This document shows positions 1-9,946 of a stretch of 49,570 bases of DNA, piece by piece. Source of the stretch: Rhodocyclales bacterium. Its GTDB lineage: Bacteria > Pseudomonadota > Gammaproteobacteria > Burkholderiales > Rhodocyclaceae. Under the pieces are notes generated by a model, which saw only the letters and a list, made by a program, of their open reading frames with translations, was not told the origin of the DNA and did no database searches. Where the stretch lies: assembly GCA_016183655.1 (NCBI GenBank), contig JACPEH010000006.1, positions 1-49,570 of the forward strand, in the 5' to 3' direction. The translations under genes and the position numbers were made by a program. Every line of letters begins with the position of its first letter. Positions within the stretch are counted from its first letter, which is position 1.

Positions 1-153
1 AAGAACGACATCAACTACGTCGTCACCGAGTACGGCGTCGCCCAGCTGCGCGGCAAGAGCGCCAAGCAGCGCGCCGCCGCGCTGATCGGCATCGCCCACC
101 CGGATTTCCGCGGCGAGCTGCGCGAAGCGGCGAAGAAGATGCGGTTGCTCTGA
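1..153 (+). CDS. Acetyl-CoA hydrolase/transferase family protein, C-terminal fragment
   Basis: The frame is open from the first base and ends in TGA at 151-153, giving the last 50 residues of a protein that starts outside the window. The fragment carries the pattern VVTEYGVAQLRGKS followed by ALIGIAHPDFRGEL. This is the characteristic C-terminal end of the acetyl-CoA hydrolase / 4-hydroxybutyrate CoA-transferase family, which moves CoA between acyl groups. The substrate cannot be told from this piece because the CoA-binding glutamate and most of the protein are missing. It converges with ftsX, whose stop lies only 10 bases away, with no hairpin terminator between them. Confidence 0.8.
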   Translation, partial: KNDINYVVTEYGVAQLRGKSAKQRAAALIGIAHPDFRGELREAAKKMRLL

Positions 154-163
154 GGTTGCCCGG

Positions 164-1063
164 CTAGTTCAAGCGGCGCAGGTGGATGGCCACCGAAATC
201 TGCGCGCCGAGCCAGCCGAGCAGCGCGCCGGCGCCGGTGATGAAGGCGACGGCGCGCGCCCCCAAGCCGCTGAGGATGAAGCTGCCGCCGTAGAGCGCGG
301 CCAGCTCGTTGACCGGTGCCGCCAGCAGGTGTGCGCCGAGCGTGACCAGTCCCGCGGCCAGCAAGCCCCCCAGTCCGCCCTGCAGCGCACCGAAGTAGGT
401 GAAGGGGCGGCGGATCCAGGCGTCGGTGGCGCCGATCAGGCGGGCCAGCTCGATCTCGGCGCCCTGCGCCAGGATCTGCAGGCGGATGGTGTTGAAGGTG
501 ACCGCGACCAGCGCCGCGGCGAAGACTGCGCCGAGCAGCAGGACGGCGAGCCGGCCGATGCGCAGCAGCGCGTCGAAGCGCTTGGCCCACGCCGAATCGA
601 GCTGGACATGGGCGACTTTGGGCCAGCCGGCAAAGGTCTTGGCCAAGGCTTCCAGTGCCGCCGGCGCCGTTTCCGCCGGCTCGACGACGAAGGCCTCGGG
701 CAGCGGGTTGCGCGGCAGGCTGGCGACGATCTCGGCCATGCCGCTGTTGCCTTGCAGGCGCTGCAGGGCCTCGTCGCGCGGGACGAAGCGCCAGCGGCCG
801 GGCGCGGCCTGGTTCAGCCGCGATTCGATGTCGGCCAGCGCCGCCTTGTCCGCGTTCAGCGCCATGAACAGGCTGATCTGCTGCGTGCTGGCGGCGCTGC
901 GGGCGGCCTGCTGCACGTTCTCGACGAGCAGCCAGCCGGCGGCCGGCAGCGTCAGCGCGATGCCGATCACGAACAGCGCGAGCACGGTGTTGAGCGGGGT
1001 CGCCGCGAGGCGGCGCAGCGCGTCGCGCAGCGCGTTGGCGTGCAGGGTCAGCCAGGCCTTCAT
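164..1063 (-). CDS. ftsX: Cell division ABC transporter permease-like protein FtsX
   Basis: A 299-residue membrane protein that pairs with FtsE. In the FtsEX complex it links the divisome to periplasmic murein hydrolase activation and does not act as a classical transporter. A hydrophobic segment lies near residues 20-45 (PLNTVLALFVIGIALTLPAAG). It is followed by a periplasmic domain and three more membrane segments toward the C-terminus, the usual FtsX layout. The chosen ATG (1061-1063) overlaps the ftsE stop as ATGA, which implies translational coupling; the frame stays open upstream but only within ftsE. It is the last gene of a ftsY-ftsE-ftsX operon. Confidence 0.92.
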   Translation of the reverse strand: MKAWLTLHANALRDALRRLAATPLNTVLALFVIGIALTLPAAGWLLVENVQQAARSAASTQQISLFMALNADKAALADIESRLNQAAPGRWRFVPRDEALQRLQGNSGMAEIVASLPRNPLPEAFVVEPAETAPAALEALAKTFAGWPKVAHVQLDSAWAKRFDALLRIGRLAVLLLGAVFAAALVAVTFNTIRLQILAQGAEIELARLIGATDAWIRRPFTYFGALQGGLGGLLAAGLVTLGAHLLAAPVNELAALYGGSFILSGLGARAVAFITGAGALLGWLGAQISVAIHLRRLN

Positions 1064-1713
1064 GCGCTCACCCTGCCCTGGGCGAGGTGCAGCACGCGGG
1101 TGTCCGGCTGCCCGCTCCACTGCGGATCGTGGGTGGCGATGATCACCGTCACGCCGACCTGGTGGAAGGCGCGGAAGATGTCGAGGATGCCCGCCGCCGA
1201 CGCGGTGTCGAGGTTGGCGGTCGGCTCGTCGGCGAGCAGGATCGCCGGCCGGTTGACGACGGCGCGGGCGATCGCCAGCCGCTGCTGTTCGCCGCCGGAG
1301 AGGGCGATCGGGTTGGCCTTGGCGCGGTCGAGCAGGCCGACCTTGTCGAGCGCCGCCTGCGCGCGCCGCGTCGCTTCGGCCGGCGGCGTGCCGACGATGG
1401 CCAGCGGCAGCAGCACGTTCTCCAGCGCGTTGCGGTCGAACAGCAGTTTCTGGTCCTGGAAGACGAGGCCGAAGTTGCGCCGCAGGTAGGGCAGCGCGGC
1501 CGGGCGCAGCGCCGCCAGGTTCTGGCCGTTGACGACGATGCTGCCGGCGGTCGGCCGTTCGATCGCGGCGAACAGCTTGACCAACGTCGACTTGCCGGCG
1601 CCGGAGTGGCCGGTGACGAACACCATCTCGCCGGCGGCGATCTCGCAGCTGACGTCGGCCAGCGCCGTCAGGCCGCCGGGGTAGCGCTTGCCGACGCCCG
1701 AGCAGCTGATCAT
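1060..1713 (-). CDS. ftsE: Cell division ATP-binding protein FtsE
   Basis: A 217-residue ABC ATPase, the normal FtsE length. It shows Walker A GHSGAGKST, the signature motif LSGGEQQRLAIARA and Walker B ILLADEPTANLD. FtsE binds ATP on the cytoplasmic face of FtsX and gates septal peptidoglycan hydrolysis. The start ATG at 1711-1713 overlaps the ftsY stop as ATGA, and the stop overlaps the ftsX start in the same way, so the three genes are tightly coupled. rpoH, which follows ftsX in enterobacteria, is absent here. Confidence 0.95.
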   Translation of the reverse strand: MISCSGVGKRYPGGLTALADVSCEIAAGEMVFVTGHSGAGKSTLVKLFAAIERPTAGSIVVNGQNLAALRPAALPYLRRNFGLVFQDQKLLFDRNALENVLLPLAIVGTPPAEATRRAQAALDKVGLLDRAKANPIALSGGEQQRLAIARAVVNRPAILLADEPTANLDTASAAGILDIFRAFHQVGVTVIIATHDPQWSGQPDTRVLHLAQGRVSA

Positions 1714-2678
1714 TCGAACATCGCGTCCACGAAATCGCGGGCGACGAACGGCCGCAGGTCGTCGATGCCTTCGCCGACGCCGATGAAGCGCACCGGCTTC
1801 GGGCACTGGCGGGCGATCGCCGCCAGCACGCCGCCCTTGGCGGTGCCGTCGAGCTTGGTGACGACCAGGCCGGTGACGTGGATCGCCTTGTCGAAGGCCT
1901 TCACCTGCATCAGCGCGTTCTGGCCGATGTTGGCATCGAGCACCAGCAGCGTCTCGTGCGGGCCGGACGGGTCGGCCTTCTGGATCACGCGGCGGACCTT
2001 GGCAATCTCTTCCATCAGGTGCAGCTGCGTCGGTAGCCGCCCGGCGGTGTCGGCGAGCACGATGTCGATGCCGCGCGCGCGCGCGGCGCCGATCGCGTCG
2101 AAGATCACCGCCGCCGGGTCGCCGCCCTCCTGGGCGATCACCGTCACGTTGTTGCGCTCGCCCCAGGTCATCAGCTGCTCGCGTGCGGCGGCGCGGAAGG
2201 TGTCGCCGGCGGCGAGCAGTACCGACTTGCCGTGCGCCTGGAAATACCGGGCCAGCTTGCCGATCGAGGTGGTTTTTCCGGCGCCGTTGATGCCGGCGAT
2301 CATGATCACGAAGGGGCGGTGGGCGGTGACGTCGAGCGGCTTTTCCAGCGGCAGCAGCAGGTCGTGCAGCGCATCGGCGAGCGCCTTCTGGATCGCCTCG
2401 GGGGTGTCCAGCTTGTCCTTCTTGGCGCGGTTCTTCAGTTCGCGCAGCAGGTGCTCGGTCGCCTCGATGCCGATGTCGCTGGTCAGCAGCAGCGTTTCCA
2501 GCTCTTCGAGCAGCTCGTCGTCGACCTTGCCGCGGGCGAAGATCGACTTCAGCTTGCCGCCGAACTGGGCGCGCGTGCGCGAGAGGCCGGCCTTCAGGCG
2601 TTCGCGCCAGGAGGGCGCGGTGCCGGAGGTGGGGACGGTGTCGTCTTCGGTGGGGGGCTTTTTCAGGAAACCAAACAT
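1710..2678 (-). CDS. ftsY: Signal recognition particle receptor FtsY
   Basis: A 322-residue SRP-type GTPase that receives ribosome-SRP complexes at the inner membrane. The N-terminal part is short (about 20 residues) before the four-helix N domain, so the long acidic A domain of E. coli FtsY is missing, as in many betaproteobacteria. GTPase motifs are clear: GINGAGKTTSIGKLA (G1), LVLADTAGRLPTQ (G3) and TKLDGTAKGG (G4). It is the first gene of the ftsYEX operon and is divergent from the M16 peptidase gene. The 119-base region between them (2679-2797) must hold the promoters of both; I did not find a convincing -35/-10 pair there. Confidence 0.95.
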   Translation of the reverse strand: MFGFLKKPPTEDDTVPTSGTAPSWRERLKAGLSRTRAQFGGKLKSIFARGKVDDELLEELETLLLTSDIGIEATEHLLRELKNRAKKDKLDTPEAIQKALADALHDLLLPLEKPLDVTAHRPFVIMIAGINGAGKTTSIGKLARYFQAHGKSVLLAAGDTFRAAAREQLMTWGERNNVTVIAQEGGDPAAVIFDAIGAARARGIDIVLADTAGRLPTQLHLMEEIAKVRRVIQKADPSGPHETLLVLDANIGQNALMQVKAFDKAIHVTGLVVTKLDGTAKGGVLAAIARQCPKPVRFIGVGEGIDDLRPFVARDFVDAMFE

Positions 2679-2797
2679 GCGGGGTCCGGGTCGTAGAGGG
2701 CTGGGCGGCGGGACTCGCTTCGCCGGGGCGGTGTTAAGATGGCGCCCCGGATTGTCGATTCACTCGCCAAAACGAAAATTTTAACAGAAGCCCCCTG

Positions 2798-4168
2798 ATG
2801 ACCATGCGACGAAACCTTCTCGCTTCACTGTTCGGGCTGGCTTGCACCCTCGCCGCCCCGCAAATCCTCGCCAATCCCTACGAGCACAAGCTGGCCAACG
2901 GCCTCTCCGTGATCGTCAAGGAGGACCGTCGCGCGCCGACCGCGGTGCACATGGTCTGGTACCGCGCCGGCTCGATGGACGAGAGCAACGGCACCACCGG
3001 CGTCGCCCACGTGCTCGAACACATGATGTTCAAGGGCACGCCGAAGGTCGGCCCGGGCGAGTTCAACCGCCTCGTCGCCGCCGCCGGCGGCCGCGACAAC
3101 GCCTTCACCAGCCGCGACTACACCGCCTACTTCCAGCAGGTGCCGAAGGAGAAGCTGGAGGAGATGATGGCGCTGGAAGCCGACCGCATGCGCCACCTGA
3201 ACCTCAGTGCCGACGAGTTCGCGCAGGAGATCAAGGTGGTCATGGAGGAGCGCCGGCTGCGCACCGACGACCAGCCGCAGGCGCGCCTGTTCGAGGCGAT
3301 GAACGCCGCCGCCTTCCAGACGCATCCGTACCGCCGGCCGATCATCGGCTGGATGAGCGACCTGGAAAACATGACGGTGCAGGACGCGCGCGACTGGTAC
3401 GAGCGCTGGTACGTGCCGAACAACGCCTACGTCGTGATCGTCGGCGACGTCGACCACCAGGCGGTTTTCCGCGCCGCCGAGAAGACCTACGGGGCGCTGA
3501 AGGCGCGCCCGCTTCCCGTGCGCAAGCCGCAGGACGAGCCGGCGCAGGCCGGCAGCCGCCGGCTGACGGTGAAGGCGCCGGCGGAGCTGCCGGTGCTGAT
3601 CATGGGCTACCGCGCGCCGGTCTTGCGCGACGTGGACAAGGATGTCGATCCGTACGCGCTGGAAATGCTCGGCTCGGTCCTTGCCGGGCACGGTGCGGCG
3701 CGCTTCTCGAAGCATCTGGTGCGCGAGCAGCGCCTCGCCGTCTCGGCCAGTGCCGACTACGACGCCTCGGCGCGCGGACCGGGCATGTTCTATCTGATCG
3801 GGACGCCGTCGCAGGGGAAAACGGTGGCTGAAATGGAGGCCGGGCTGCGCGCCGAAATCGCCCGCATCCAGGAAGAAGGCGTCAGCACCGAGGAGCTGGA
3901 ACGGGCCAAGTCGCAGCTGGTCGCGAGCGAGGTCTACAAGCTCGACTCGATGTTCGCGCAGGCGATGGAGATCGGCCAGCTGGAAGCGGTCGGCCTGCCC
4001 TACCGCCAGGGCGAGCGCATCATCGAGAAGCTGCAGGCGGTGACTGCCGAGCAGGTGCGCGACGTCGCCCGCCGCTACTTCGTCGATGACAGCCTGACGG
4101 TCGGCGTGCTCGACCCGCAGCCGCTGTCGGCGGCGCCCCGCCGCGCTGCGGCACCGATCCGGCACTGA
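2798..4168 (+). CDS. M16 family zinc metallopeptidase (catalytic partner)
   Basis: A 456-residue, probably periplasmic peptidase. Residues 1-26 form a signal peptide (MTMRRNLLASLFGLACTLAA, cleavage after ILA). The inverted zinc motif HVLEH is at residues 71-75. The distal glutamate ligand is expected in VVMEERR around residue 150, so the active site is complete. It is followed by a second M16-like gene 13 bases downstream that lacks the zinc motif. Such catalytic plus non-catalytic pairs form the clamshell typical of bacterial and mitochondrial M16 peptidases. The natural substrate is unknown. The ATG follows an AT-rich stretch (2770-2785) that may be part of the promoter. Confidence 0.92.
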   Translation: MTMRRNLLASLFGLACTLAAPQILANPYEHKLANGLSVIVKEDRRAPTAVHMVWYRAGSMDESNGTTGVAHVLEHMMFKGTPKVGPGEFNRLVAAAGGRDNAFTSRDYTAYFQQVPKEKLEEMMALEADRMRHLNLSADEFAQEIKVVMEERRLRTDDQPQARLFEAMNAAAFQTHPYRRPIIGWMSDLENMTVQDARDWYERWYVPNNAYVVIVGDVDHQAVFRAAEKTYGALKARPLPVRKPQDEPAQAGSRRLTVKAPAELPVLIMGYRAPVLRDVDKDVDPYALEMLGSVLAGHGAARFSKHLVREQRLAVSASADYDASARGPGMFYLIGTPSQGKTVAEMEAGLRAEIARIQEEGVSTEELERAKSQLVASEVYKLDSMFAQAMEIGQLEAVGLPYRQGERIIEKLQAVTAEQVRDVARRYFVDDSLTVGVLDPQPLSAAPRRAAAPIRH

Positions 4169-4181
4169 CGGGATCCCGGAA

Positions 4182-5479
4182 ATGGACAAGATGAAACAGA
4201 AACTGCTACTCGCCCTTAGCCTGTTCGCGGTCATTCAGTTCGCCCAGGCCGGTGTCCGCATCGATCACTGGCAGGCGCCGTCCGGCGCCCGCGTCTATTT
4301 CGTCGAGTCGCGCGCGCTGCCGATCGTCGACGTGCAGGTCGATTTCACCGCCGGTGCGGCGCAGGACCCCGCCGACAAGGCCGGGCTGGCGCAGCTGACG
4401 CGCGGCCTGATGGACCTCGGCGCCGGCGGCATGGACGAGAACGAGGTGGCGATGAAACTGGCCGACCTCGGCGCGCGGCTGGGCGGCGGTGCCGACACCG
4501 ACCGTGCCAGCGTCAGCCTGCGCACGCTGGCGATGCCGGAGAAGCGCACGGCCGCTTTCGCCATCCTGCGCGCGGTGCTCGCCGAGCCGCGTTTCGACGA
4601 AGCCGTCTTCGAGCGCGAGCGCACCCGCACCGTCGCGGCGCTGCGCGAGTCGCTGACGCGCCCGGAAACGATCGCCTCGCGCGCCTTCTGGGCCGCGCTC
4701 TACGGCGACCATCCCTACGGCCGGCAGCCGACTGTCGACAGCCTGGGCCAGCTCGCCATCGACGACCTGCGCAGCTTCCATGCCGCGCGCTACACGGCGC
4801 GCTCGGCGGTGGTCACCATCGTCGGCGCGCTCAGCCGCGCCGAGGCGGAAGCGCTGGCGCAGCAGCTGACGGAAGCCTTGCCCGCGGGCGAGCTGCCGGC
4901 GCCGATCGCCGCCGCGACGTTGCCGCAGGGCGGCGAACTGCGCCTGCCGCACCCGGCGGCACAGGCGCACATCCAGGTTGGCCTGCCGGCGCTGAAGCGC
5001 GGCGACCCCGATTTCTACGCGCTGATGGTCGGCAACTACAGCCTCGGCGGCGGTGGTTTCGTCTCGCGGCTGATGAAGGAAGTGCGCGACAAGCGCGGCT
5101 TCGCCTATAGCGTCTACAGTTACTTTGCGCCGATGAAGGAGGCCGGGCCGTTCCAGATCGGCCTGCAGACCAAGCGCGAGCAGGCGAAGGACGCGTTGAA
5201 GGTGGCCCGCGACGAGCTGCAGCGCTTCCTCGCCGAGGGGCCGAGCGCGGATGAGCTGAGGGCGGCGAAGGCGAACATCGTCGGCAGCTTCCCGCTGCGC
5301 CTCGATTCCAACCGCAAGATCCTCGACAACGTCGCTGCAATCGCCTTCTACGGCCTGCCGCTGGACTACCTCGACACCTACGCGGCGAACGTCCAGAAGG
5401 TGACTGCGGCCGAGGTGCGCGCGGCGTTCGCCCGCCACGTGAAGCCGGAGCACCTGGTGACGGTGGTGGTGGCCGGGGA

Positions 5480-5483
<4 letters not shown>
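4182..5483 (+). CDS. M16 family peptidase-like protein, non-catalytic partner
   Basis: A 433-residue exported protein with a signal peptide (residues 1-23, ending FAQA before GVRIDHW). It has the M16 fold but no HxxEH: the equivalent stretch reads KAGLAQLTRGLMDLGAG. It keeps the conserved C-domain region KEVRDKRGFAYSVYSYF, which supplies the substrate-binding Arg/Tyr in M16 pairs. This makes it the likely regulatory half of a heterodimer with the product of the preceding gene. An alternative start is the ATG three codons downstream (4191). The stop overlaps the predicted TTG start of rsmD. Confidence 0.9.
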
Positions 5484-6852
<1,369 letters not shown>

Positions 6853-6871
6853 GCGCTGCCGGAACAACAGG

Positions 6872-6913
6872 AAAAAGCGCCGCCGCCCGGTTCGGGCGGC
6901 GGCGTTTTTTTTT
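6872..6913. terminator. Bidirectional intrinsic terminator
   Basis: A perfect 12-bp stem (6878-6889 paired with 6893-6904) with a GTT loop is followed on the plus strand by nine T residues (6905-6913). On the minus strand the same hairpin is followed by TTTTT (6876-6872). It therefore ends both the ferredoxin transcript and the convergent GTPase transcript. Confidence 0.9.
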
Positions 6914-6915
6914 GC

Positions 6916-8874
6916 TCAGAGGTTGACGACCATCTGGTCGCGCGGGTCGACCTGCAATTGCAGCGCTTCGCGGATGCCGCGGGTGATCGATTCGAGCGCC
7001 TGGATCTGCGCCACGAGGGTGGATTCGACGTGGCTCAGCTCGCCGATCCGCTCTTCCAGCGTGTCGGTCGCCTGGTGGATGCGCTTGATGCTCTCCAGCC
7101 GGCGCTTCAGCTGGATCTGGTGCTCGCGCACCTGCGTCTCCATCGGCGCCATGATCGCCTTCAGCCAGCCCTCGGCGTGGCGGTTGGCGTGTTCGAAGGC
7201 GCGCCGCACCTGCACCGCCACTTCCTCGAAGAATTTCTGCGTGAGGTGCGCCTTGTCGTGGCGCAGCAGCTGGAACATCGTGTTCAGGTGGGTGTCGCAC
7301 CACGCTTCCAGGCGATCCAGCTCCTTCTCGTAGCGCAGCAGCGAGAAGCTGGCCGGGCTGCCCAGCTTGAGGCCGTGCTCGACCGAGAACTTGCGGTAGA
7401 TGGCCTCCATCATCTTGTGGATTTCGTCGACTTCGCCCTTCGACTTCGCCAGCGACTCGCGGCTGACGGTGAAGAAGTTGGCCATCGCTTCCGAGAGCTG
7501 CTTGGAGAAGGTGGCCTCCAGCATCGCCTCGCGCGTCGATTGCGTCAGCAGGCGCAGCGTGTCCAGCCCGAGGTGCGCGAACAGCCGGTTGGTCAGCGTC
7601 GAGAAGATGCTGCGCACCGCGTAGTAGCGCTGCAGGCCGGACTCGAACTCCTCCTTCTCGGTGCGCACCTTGCCCATCATGTATTCGACGACGCCGCGGT
7701 TCTTGCCGCGCAGCTCGGTCAGTTCGGACAGCTGCTCGCGCAGGCCGGCGAGGCGGGATTCGAGCAGGCCGCGCGCGCGCATGCCGAGCTCGTTGAACTC
7801 GTTCTCGGTGTCGTCGCGGACGATCTCCTGCTTGGCCGGGATCAGCTCCTCGGACAACGCGCGCTCCAGCTCCGGGATGCGGCTCTTGGCGAGCAGCGCG
7901 GCATCGGCGTTGATCTTGGCGACCAGCCCCTTCTGCGCCGAGACCGGGAAGATCTGGTTGGCCGGCAGGCCGAGGATGCCCGCGCAACTGCCGACCTGGC
8001 GGGCGATCTCGAAGTCGATCTCGGCCGCCGTCTTCAGCTCGTCCCACTGGCCGTCGATCTTGTTCAGCACCACCAGCCGGCCCTTCTTGCGGCCGTCCGG
8101 GGCGTCGACGTGCTCCTTCCAGATGGCGAGGTCGGACTGCGTGACGCCGGTGTCGGCGGCGAGGATGAAGAGCACCGCGTGCGCGTTGGGCAGCAGCGAC
8201 AGCGTCAGCTCGGGTTCGGTGCCGATGGCGTTCAGCCCCGGCGTATCGAGGATGACCAGGCCCTGCTTCAGCAGCGGGTGTGGGAAGTTGATCACCGCAT
8301 GCCGCCAGCGCGGAATCTCGACCATGCCCTCGGCGTCGACCTGGAAGGCGGCGAGCGAATCGTCGGCGAGGTCGAAGCCGAGGTTCTCGGCCGTTTCCCG
8401 GTTGACGCGGGTGACCTCGCTGACGTGGCGCAGCGTTTCCTGCATCGATTCCGCCGAGTCGATGTCGAGCGGCACGACCTGCCATTCTTCGGGGAAACGC
8501 TTGTACTCGGTGACGCCGGCGTTGCTGCCGCGGGTTTCGATCGGCAGCAGTTCGACGCAGGGCGGCTTGGCCGGGTCGAACATCAGCTCGGTCGGGCACA
8601 TCGTGGTGCGCCCGGCCGACGACGGCAGCATGCGGTTGCCGTAGTCGGCGAAGAAAATGGCGTTGATCAGCTCCGACTTGCCGCGCGAGAACTCGGCGAC
8701 GAAGGCGACGTGCAGGCGATCCTCGCGCAGGCGTTCGAGCAGCTGCGTCAGGCGCAGGTCGGTCTGCGCGTCGTTCAGTTCGTTGTCGGCGAGCCAGTTG
8801 CGCAGGCTTTCCAGGCCTTCGCCAAGCTGGCTCCGCCATTCCGCGTAGGCGGCAAATTGCTGGGCAAGCGACAT
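6916..8874 (-). CDS. Dynamin-like GTPase
   Basis: A 652-residue large GTPase of the bacterial dynamin-like type. The G domain is N-terminal: P-loop AEFSRGKS (residues 60-67), switch/G3 LDTPGLNAIG (D210), and G4 LNKIDGQWDEL (N271-D274). The rest is long, helical and charged (for example RLAGLREQLSELTELRGKN and the C-terminal HVESTLVAQIQALESITRG), as expected for a membrane-acting stalk and trunk. Bacterial dynamins remodel or protect membranes, but the function of this one is unknown. I chose the start MSLAQQ (8874) rather than an in-frame ATG 17 codons upstream, because a good promoter lies between them. The next gene upstream, mutM, is unrelated in function. Confidence 0.85.
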   Translation of the reverse strand: MSLAQQFAAYAEWRSQLGEGLESLRNWLADNELNDAQTDLRLTQLLERLREDRLHVAFVAEFSRGKSELINAIFFADYGNRMLPSSAGRTTMCPTELMFDPAKPPCVELLPIETRGSNAGVTEYKRFPEEWQVVPLDIDSAESMQETLRHVSEVTRVNRETAENLGFDLADDSLAAFQVDAEGMVEIPRWRHAVINFPHPLLKQGLVILDTPGLNAIGTEPELTLSLLPNAHAVLFILAADTGVTQSDLAIWKEHVDAPDGRKKGRLVVLNKIDGQWDELKTAAEIDFEIARQVGSCAGILGLPANQIFPVSAQKGLVAKINADAALLAKSRIPELERALSEELIPAKQEIVRDDTENEFNELGMRARGLLESRLAGLREQLSELTELRGKNRGVVEYMMGKVRTEKEEFESGLQRYYAVRSIFSTLTNRLFAHLGLDTLRLLTQSTREAMLEATFSKQLSEAMANFFTVSRESLAKSKGEVDEIHKMMEAIYRKFSVEHGLKLGSPASFSLLRYEKELDRLEAWCDTHLNTMFQLLRHDKAHLTQKFFEEVAVQVRRAFEHANRHAEGWLKAIMAPMETQVREHQIQLKRRLESIKRIHQATDTLEERIGELSHVESTLVAQIQALESITRGIREALQLQVDPRDQMVVNL

Positions 8875-8902
8875 GTTCGGTCCGGTTCGGTCAGATGGTC
8901 GA

Positions 8903-8930
8903 ACTTTATCATGCGCCCGTTTCAAATCAA
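8903..8930 (-). promoter_or_regulatory. Putative sigma-70 promoter of the dynamin-like GTPase gene
   Basis: Read on the minus strand: a -35 element TTGATT (8930-8925), a 16-base spacer, and an extended -10 TGATAAAGT (the hexamer TAAAGT is 8908-8903). It lies about 30 bases upstream of the chosen ATG, which supports that start. Confidence 0.5.
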
Positions 8931-8976
8931 CGGCATAAGTGAAGACGATGGCGGGGATGGCCGCCGCCGGCCGCGA

Positions 8977-9789
8977 CTAGCGCTGGCAGCGCGGACACCA
9001 GTAGGTGCTGCGGCCGGCCTGGCGCGTGCTGCGGACCGGCGCGCCGCAGTTCGTACAGGCTTCGCCTTCGCGATCGTACACCGCGCAGCTGAGCTGGAAG
9101 CAGCCGGCGCCGCCGTCGCTGTGCACGTAGTCGCGGACGCTGCTGCCGCCGGCGGCGATCGAGTCGGCGAGCGTCTCGCGCACCGCTGCCGCGAGACGGT
9201 CGCAACGGGCGGCGGCGATCCGGTTGGCGGCGCGCAGCGGCGAGATGCCGGCGCGAAAGAGGCTTTCCGAGGCATAGATGTTGCCGACGCCGACCAGCAG
9301 GTGGCCGTCCATCAAGACCGGCTTGACCGGTGCCGAGCGGGTGCGCAGCGCCGCATGCAGCCAGCGGCCGTCGAATTCCGGCGACAGCGGCTCGATGCCG
9401 AGCACGGCGAGCAGCGGGTGCTTTTCCGGGGCTTCCTCGGTCCACAGCAGGACGCCGAAGCGGCGGGGGTCGCGCAGGCGCAGCACGGTGTCGGCGAAAT
9501 CGAGGTCGACGTGGTCATGCTTCTGCGGCGGCGTGCCCGGCGCCACCAGGCGCAGGCTGCCGGACATGCCGAGGTGCAGGATCAGCCAGCCGTCGCCGAA
9601 GTCGAAGACGAGGTACTTGCCGCGTCGCGTGATGTCCCGCAGCACCCGTCCGGCCAGCAGGTGCGGCAGTTCCGCCGGGATCTCCTGGCGCAGCCGGGGG
9701 GTGCGCACCGTTGCCGTGCGCACGGCTTTGCCGGGAAGGAAGGGCAGGAGCCCCTGGCGGCTGACTTCGACTTCGGGCAGTTCAGGCAT
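8977..9789 (-). CDS. mutM: Formamidopyrimidine-DNA glycosylase (Fpg/MutM)
   Basis: A 270-residue base-excision repair enzyme that removes 8-oxoguanine and cuts the abasic site. After Met removal the protein begins PELPEVEV, giving the catalytic N-terminal proline and glutamate. The conserved lysine occurs in RRGKYLVFDF. The C-terminal zinc finger (CTNC ... CPRCQ) is complete. The frame continues upstream, but PELPEVE fixes the start at 9787-9789. It is divergent from the TPR protein gene; 9790-9946 contains both upstream regions and a short GATGGAA repetition, but no clear operator. Confidence 0.96.
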   Translation of the reverse strand: MPELPEVEVSRQGLLPFLPGKAVRTATVRTPRLRQEIPAELPHLLAGRVLRDITRRGKYLVFDFGDGWLILHLGMSGSLRLVAPGTPPQKHDHVDLDFADTVLRLRDPRRFGVLLWTEEAPEKHPLLAVLGIEPLSPEFDGRWLHAALRTRSAPVKPVLMDGHLLVGVGNIYASESLFRAGISPLRAANRIAAARCDRLAAAVRETLADSIAAGGSSVRDYVHSDGGAGCFQLSCAVYDREGEACTNCGAPVRSTRQAGRSTYWCPRCQR

Positions 9790-9946
9790 GGGATGATGTA
9801 ATCGGTCGATGGAACGAGGCGATGGAATCGGTTGGAAGAACCGGGTTGCGGCGGATCGACTTGAGGGCTGGGGGAAAAGGCCATAACATGCCGAACCATT
9901 ATTGCCCGAATGTCTCCAATCTTCCACACGGGCAAGCAGGGAAACC

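Noticed and set aside
6958..9801. A plus-strand open frame of more than 900 codons opposite the dynamin-like GTPase and mutM
   Set aside because: It spans two real genes and the promoter between them, and is compositionally a shadow.
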